DNA of 64,000 bases, from positions 62,001 through 126,000 of the forward strand of contig NZ_CAMXCM010000001.1 in assembly GCF_947179015.1 (NCBI RefSeq), written 5' to 3'. The DNA comes from Commensalibacter communis. Lineage in GTDB: Bacteria; Pseudomonadota; Alphaproteobacteria; Acetobacterales; Acetobacteraceae. A program made the translations under genes and the position numbers. This document shows positions 61,442-64,000 of the stretch, piece after piece; within the stretch, counting starts at the first letter, position 1, and each line of letters opens with the position of its first letter. The notes below the pieces were generated by a model. That model was not told the DNA's origin and did no database searches. It saw only the letters and a list, made by a program, of their open reading frames with translations.

Positions 61442-62380
61442 ATGCAATTAGAAAGTGATTTGTTACTAGAACGCCAGAAAATTCGACGAAAGTTGGTTTT
61501 ATGGCGGTGTATCGCATGTACTATATTTATTGTGTCTATTGTAACAATTATTGCAGGTTCCTCTTTATCTAAAATGGGACGCAATACCGATCATTTAGTG
61601 AAGTTAAAGATTGAAGGTATTATTGGTTCTGATGTTTCTAAACAAGTTAAATTGATTGATGATGCTTTGGCGGATAAATCTGTCAAAGGGATGATTTTAT
61701 GTGTAAATAGCCCAGGGGGCGCCGTTACTGGAGGCGAGCAACTGCATGATGCGGTTACGCGTTTTGCAAAAAAGAAACCTGTAGTTGTGAGTATGGGAGG
61801 CGTTGCTGCTTCGGCTGGCTATATGATTTCCGTACCTGCTAATCGCATTTTCGCTCTTAATTCGACATTGACGGGTTCGATTGGTGTTATTATGCAAGCT
61901 CCTGATATCTCAGGATTGTTGGGTAAAGTTGGAATTAATGTAGATCAATTGGTTTCTGGTCCGTTAAAAGGTCAACCCTCAATGATTAAACCACTTTCCC
62001 CGCAAGGTCGTGAGATGTTGCAAGGATTGATTGAGAATTTTTACGATCAGTTTGTCGGGATGGTTGTTGAAGGAAGACATATGGATGCTGCAAAAGTCAG
62101 AGAACTTGGCGATGGTCGTCCATATAGTGGTCAACAAGCGGTTAAAAATGGATTGATTGATCAAATTGGTACAGAAAAAGATGCTAAAAATTGGTTAATT
62201 CAATACTCAAAATTACCATCTGATATCAACATAACGGAATTAAAGAATAAGAAACCTTCTAAATGGTTTTCTAAATTTGTAGGCGAAATGTTGGGAGATT
62301 CAATGAACGGTTTTATACATCAAATTGTGTATAAAGATCATGAAAATCTCGATGGTGCGATAGCAATTTGGAATCCTTAG
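61442..62380 (+). CDS. sppA: Signal peptide peptidase SppA
   Basis: SppA is a membrane serine protease that degrades leftover signal peptides. The 312-aa protein has one N-terminal membrane helix (about residues 20-42), NSPGGAVTGGEQL, the nucleophile S124 (GGVAASAGYMIS) and the general base K176 (GPLKGQPS). This is the short, single-domain form. It precedes ihfB, a common alphaproteobacterial order. Confidence 0.94.
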   Translation: MQLESDLLLERQKIRRKLVLWRCIACTIFIVSIVTIIAGSSLSKMGRNTDHLVKLKIEGIIGSDVSKQVKLIDDALADKSVKGMILCVNSPGGAVTGGEQLHDAVTRFAKKKPVVVSMGGVAASAGYMISVPANRIFALNSTLTGSIGVIMQAPDISGLLGKVGINVDQLVSGPLKGQPSMIKPLSPQGREMLQGLIENFYDQFVGMVVEGRHMDAAKVRELGDGRPYSGQQAVKNGLIDQIGTEKDAKNWLIQYSKLPSDINITELKNKKPSKWFSKFVGEMLGDSMNGFIHQIVYKDHENLDGAIAIWNP

Positions 62381-62410
62381 GTAAAAAATTATAAAACGAG
62401 TATAAATTAA

Positions 62411-62704
62411 ATGACTAAATCTGAGCTTATTTTAGAGATTGCAGCTGCACATCCAAATTTATTAATTAAAGATATTGATTTGATTGTTTCTACTATTTTC
62501 GATGAAATCGAAAGTTCTCTAGCCCAAGGCGGTAGAGTAGAATTACGTGGTTTTGGTGCTTTTTTCGTGAAAAATCGTAAAGCACGTACTGGTCGTAACC
62601 CAAGAACAGGAGATGCTGTAGACGTTCATGAAAAATATGTTCCTTTCTTTAAAACAGGAAAAGAATTAAGAAAACGGACAAACAGTCAAATGGATGAGGC
62701 TTAA
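62411..62704 (+). CDS. ihfB: Integration host factor beta subunit
   Basis: The 97-aa HU/IHF-fold protein bends DNA in recombination, replication and transcription. Landmarks are [31 protein letters not shown], and [20 protein letters not shown] with the DNA-intercalating proline loop. It is the beta subunit by its N-terminus and length. It lies 30 bp after sppA. Confidence 0.95.
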   Translation: MTKSELILEIAAAHPNLLIKDIDLIVSTIFDEIESSLAQGGRVELRGFGAFFVKNRKARTGRNPRTGDAVDVHEKYVPFFKTGKELRKRTNSQMDEA

Positions 62705-62748
62705 TTATTTTCGATAAAGCTTAAGGAAATCAGGCAAAGGGGTATAGG

Positions 62749-64000
62749 ATGAGTGGAACTGAAATGATAAAAATTGTTCCAGTGATTTTATCAGGTGGAA
62801 CGGGTAGCCGTTTATGGCCTGTATCTCGAGCCAGTTTTCCTAAGCAATTATGGCCGTTATTATCTGAAAATTCGATGTTGCAAGATACAGCACTTAGAGC
62901 AATTGGGTCTTTATTTACAGACCCAATCATTGTTTGTAATAATGACCATCGTTTTTTAATTGCCGAACAATTACGTGAAATCGGAATCGAAAAAGCCCGT
63001 ATTTTATTAGAGCCAATAGGAAAAAACTCTGCACCTGCTATTGCAGCTGCTAGTCTATTAGTAGAAGAAGAAAATCCACATTATATCCTTTGGGTGATGG
63101 CAGCGGATGCAGTTGTTCAAGAAACTGAACGATTAATTCAGTTGGTTGAAGAAGCAGCGTCTCTGGCTAAACAAGGGAATATAATTACTTTTGGGATTCA
63201 ACCTACTCGACCAGAAACAGGCTATGGATATATTCAAAAGGGTGATAAAGTCTCAGATGCCCAACATGCTTTTTCTGTAAAAGCATTCACTGAAAAGCCA
63301 GACTTTCAGCGGGCTTCTCAAATGGTTGAGTCTGGGCAGTATTTGTGGAATTCGGGAATGTTTGTATTTTCTGCACAAACCATGTTGCAGGAAATGGGAA
63401 AATATACGCCAGAGCTGCTTTCGAGTATCCAAACTGCCATTCAACAACGTAAAACTGATTTGTTTTTTGAGCGTATTCAATTGGAAGATTTTGAGAAAGT
63501 TCCTGATATCTCCATCGATTATGCAATTGCAGAAAAAACTGAAAAAATGTTGGTGATTGCGGCTGACTTGACTTGGTCAGATATTGGTAGCTGGGATGGA
63601 CTTTGGGACATTAGTGCAAAAGATGAGGTAGGGAATGTTGCCATTGGCAATGTTGTTCTTGAAAATACACAGAACAGCTATATCCGTTCGGATGACATGG
63701 TTGCTGCGGTCAATGGTCTTGAGAACATTGTTGTGGTGGTTACCAAAGATGCAGTTTTAGTTACAGATCGACGCAAATCTCAAGACGTAAAAAGAATCGT
63801 TGAAAAGTTAATATTAGCCAATCAGAAAGAAGCATTTGCACATACACGCTGTTACCGTCCGTGGGGATATTATGAAACTTTGGCGAGCGGGCATCGTTTT
63901 CAAGTTAAACAATTGGTTGTGAATGAGGGTGCACAACTTTCTTTGCAAAAGCATTATCATCGTTCGGAACATTGGGTTGTTGTTTCTGGAGTGGCTGAGG
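62749..64000 (+). CDS. manC: Mannose-1-phosphate guanylyltransferase/mannose-6-phosphate isomerase, partial at window end
   Basis: The open frame begins at the ATG at 62749 and runs off the window end after 417 codons without a stop. The N-terminus has the nucleotidyltransferase motif VILSGGTGSRLWPVSRASFP and the later FTEKPD, WNSGMF and WSDIGSWDGLW. The last part begins the cupin isomerase domain (YRPWGYYETL, LSLQKHYHRSEHWVVVSG). It is therefore the fused type II enzyme making GDP-mannose for polysaccharide synthesis. The ribosome-binding site is probably GCAAAGGGG (62733-62741). Confidence 0.93.
   Translation, partial: MSGTEMIKIVPVILSGGTGSRLWPVSRASFPKQLWPLLSENSMLQDTALRAIGSLFTDPIIVCNNDHRFLIAEQLREIGIEKARILLEPIGKNSAPAIAAASLLVEEENPHYILWVMAADAVVQETERLIQLVEEAASLAKQGNIITFGIQPTRPETGYGYIQKGDKVSDAQHAFSVKAFTEKPDFQRASQMVESGQYLWNSGMFVFSAQTMLQEMGKYTPELLSSIQTAIQQRKTDLFFERIQLEDFEKVPDISIDYAIAEKTEKMLVIAADLTWSDIGSWDGLWDISAKDEVGNVAIGNVVLENTQNSYIRSDDMVAAVNGLENIVVVVTKDAVLVTDRRKSQDVKRIVEKLILANQKEAFAHTRCYRPWGYYETLASGHRFQVKQLVVNEGAQLSLQKHYHRSEHWVVVSGVAE

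Overview
The window is a strongly AT-rich bacterial chromosome segment with dense genes, many 4-bp ATGA overlaps and no mobile element, CRISPR array or tRNA that I can see. The gene content is alphaproteobacterial: GapR (DUF2312), MucR, an alpha-type DksA with only one zinc-finger cysteine, and a complete division/cell-wall (dcw) cluster followed by lpxC-bamD-recN-ligA. Together with the low G+C this fits an insect-associated member of the Acetobacteraceae such as Commensalibacter. The genus is an inference, not a demonstrated fact.

Region 1 (1-4.7 kb): panC and dksA converge on a shared terminator. An orphan IolE-like TIM-barrel gene follows, then the spermidine genes speD and speE. speD has a GC-rich, foldable leader, and a strong intrinsic terminator separates speD from speE.

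Region 2 (4.7-19.4 kb): a cobalamin-centred region. It holds a CobC-like phosphatase, cobS, cobT, cobB, cbiD, cobM, cobE, cobL and cobK. Enclosed between these genes is an ethanolamine module (permease, eutB, eutC), which encodes a B12-dependent enzyme. A divergent MarR-GNAT regulator has a palindrome sitting on its own promoter. Small unrecognised genes are interspersed: a 51-aa membrane peptide, a zinc-ribbon membrane protein and a secreted protein between cobE and cobL.

Region 3 (19.4-26.5 kb): accessory genes. They include a DUF1348 protein, a P-loop sugar/nucleoside kinase, three small orphan genes (one apparently decayed), a CadA-type metal ATPase with a divergent CadR-like MerR regulator and a recognisable MerR-type promoter, a glycosyltransferase and a membrane protein coupled to ligA.

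Region 4 (26.5-52 kb, all minus strand): transcription runs mraZ, rsmH, ftsL, ftsI, murE, murF, mraY, murD, ftsW, murG, murC, murB, ddl, ftsQ, ftsA, ftsZ, lpxC, bamD, recN, ligA. Three TGGG[A/T] repeats at exact 10-bp spacing lie upstream of mraZ and look like its autoregulatory operator.

Region 5 (52.2-64 kb): the RNase P RNA gene, a phzF gene broken by an in-frame stop, a Rieske protein without its bc1 partners, zwf, gapR, proB, obgE, rpmA, rplU, a tiny lipoprotein, mucR, sppA, ihfB, and the start of manC, which runs off the window end.

I found no clear new defence or mobile system. The best leads are the speD leader, the phzF nonsense codon, the tandem small orphan genes near 21-22 kb, the repeat-bearing FtsL tail, and the small uncharacterised proteins embedded in the cobalamin region.
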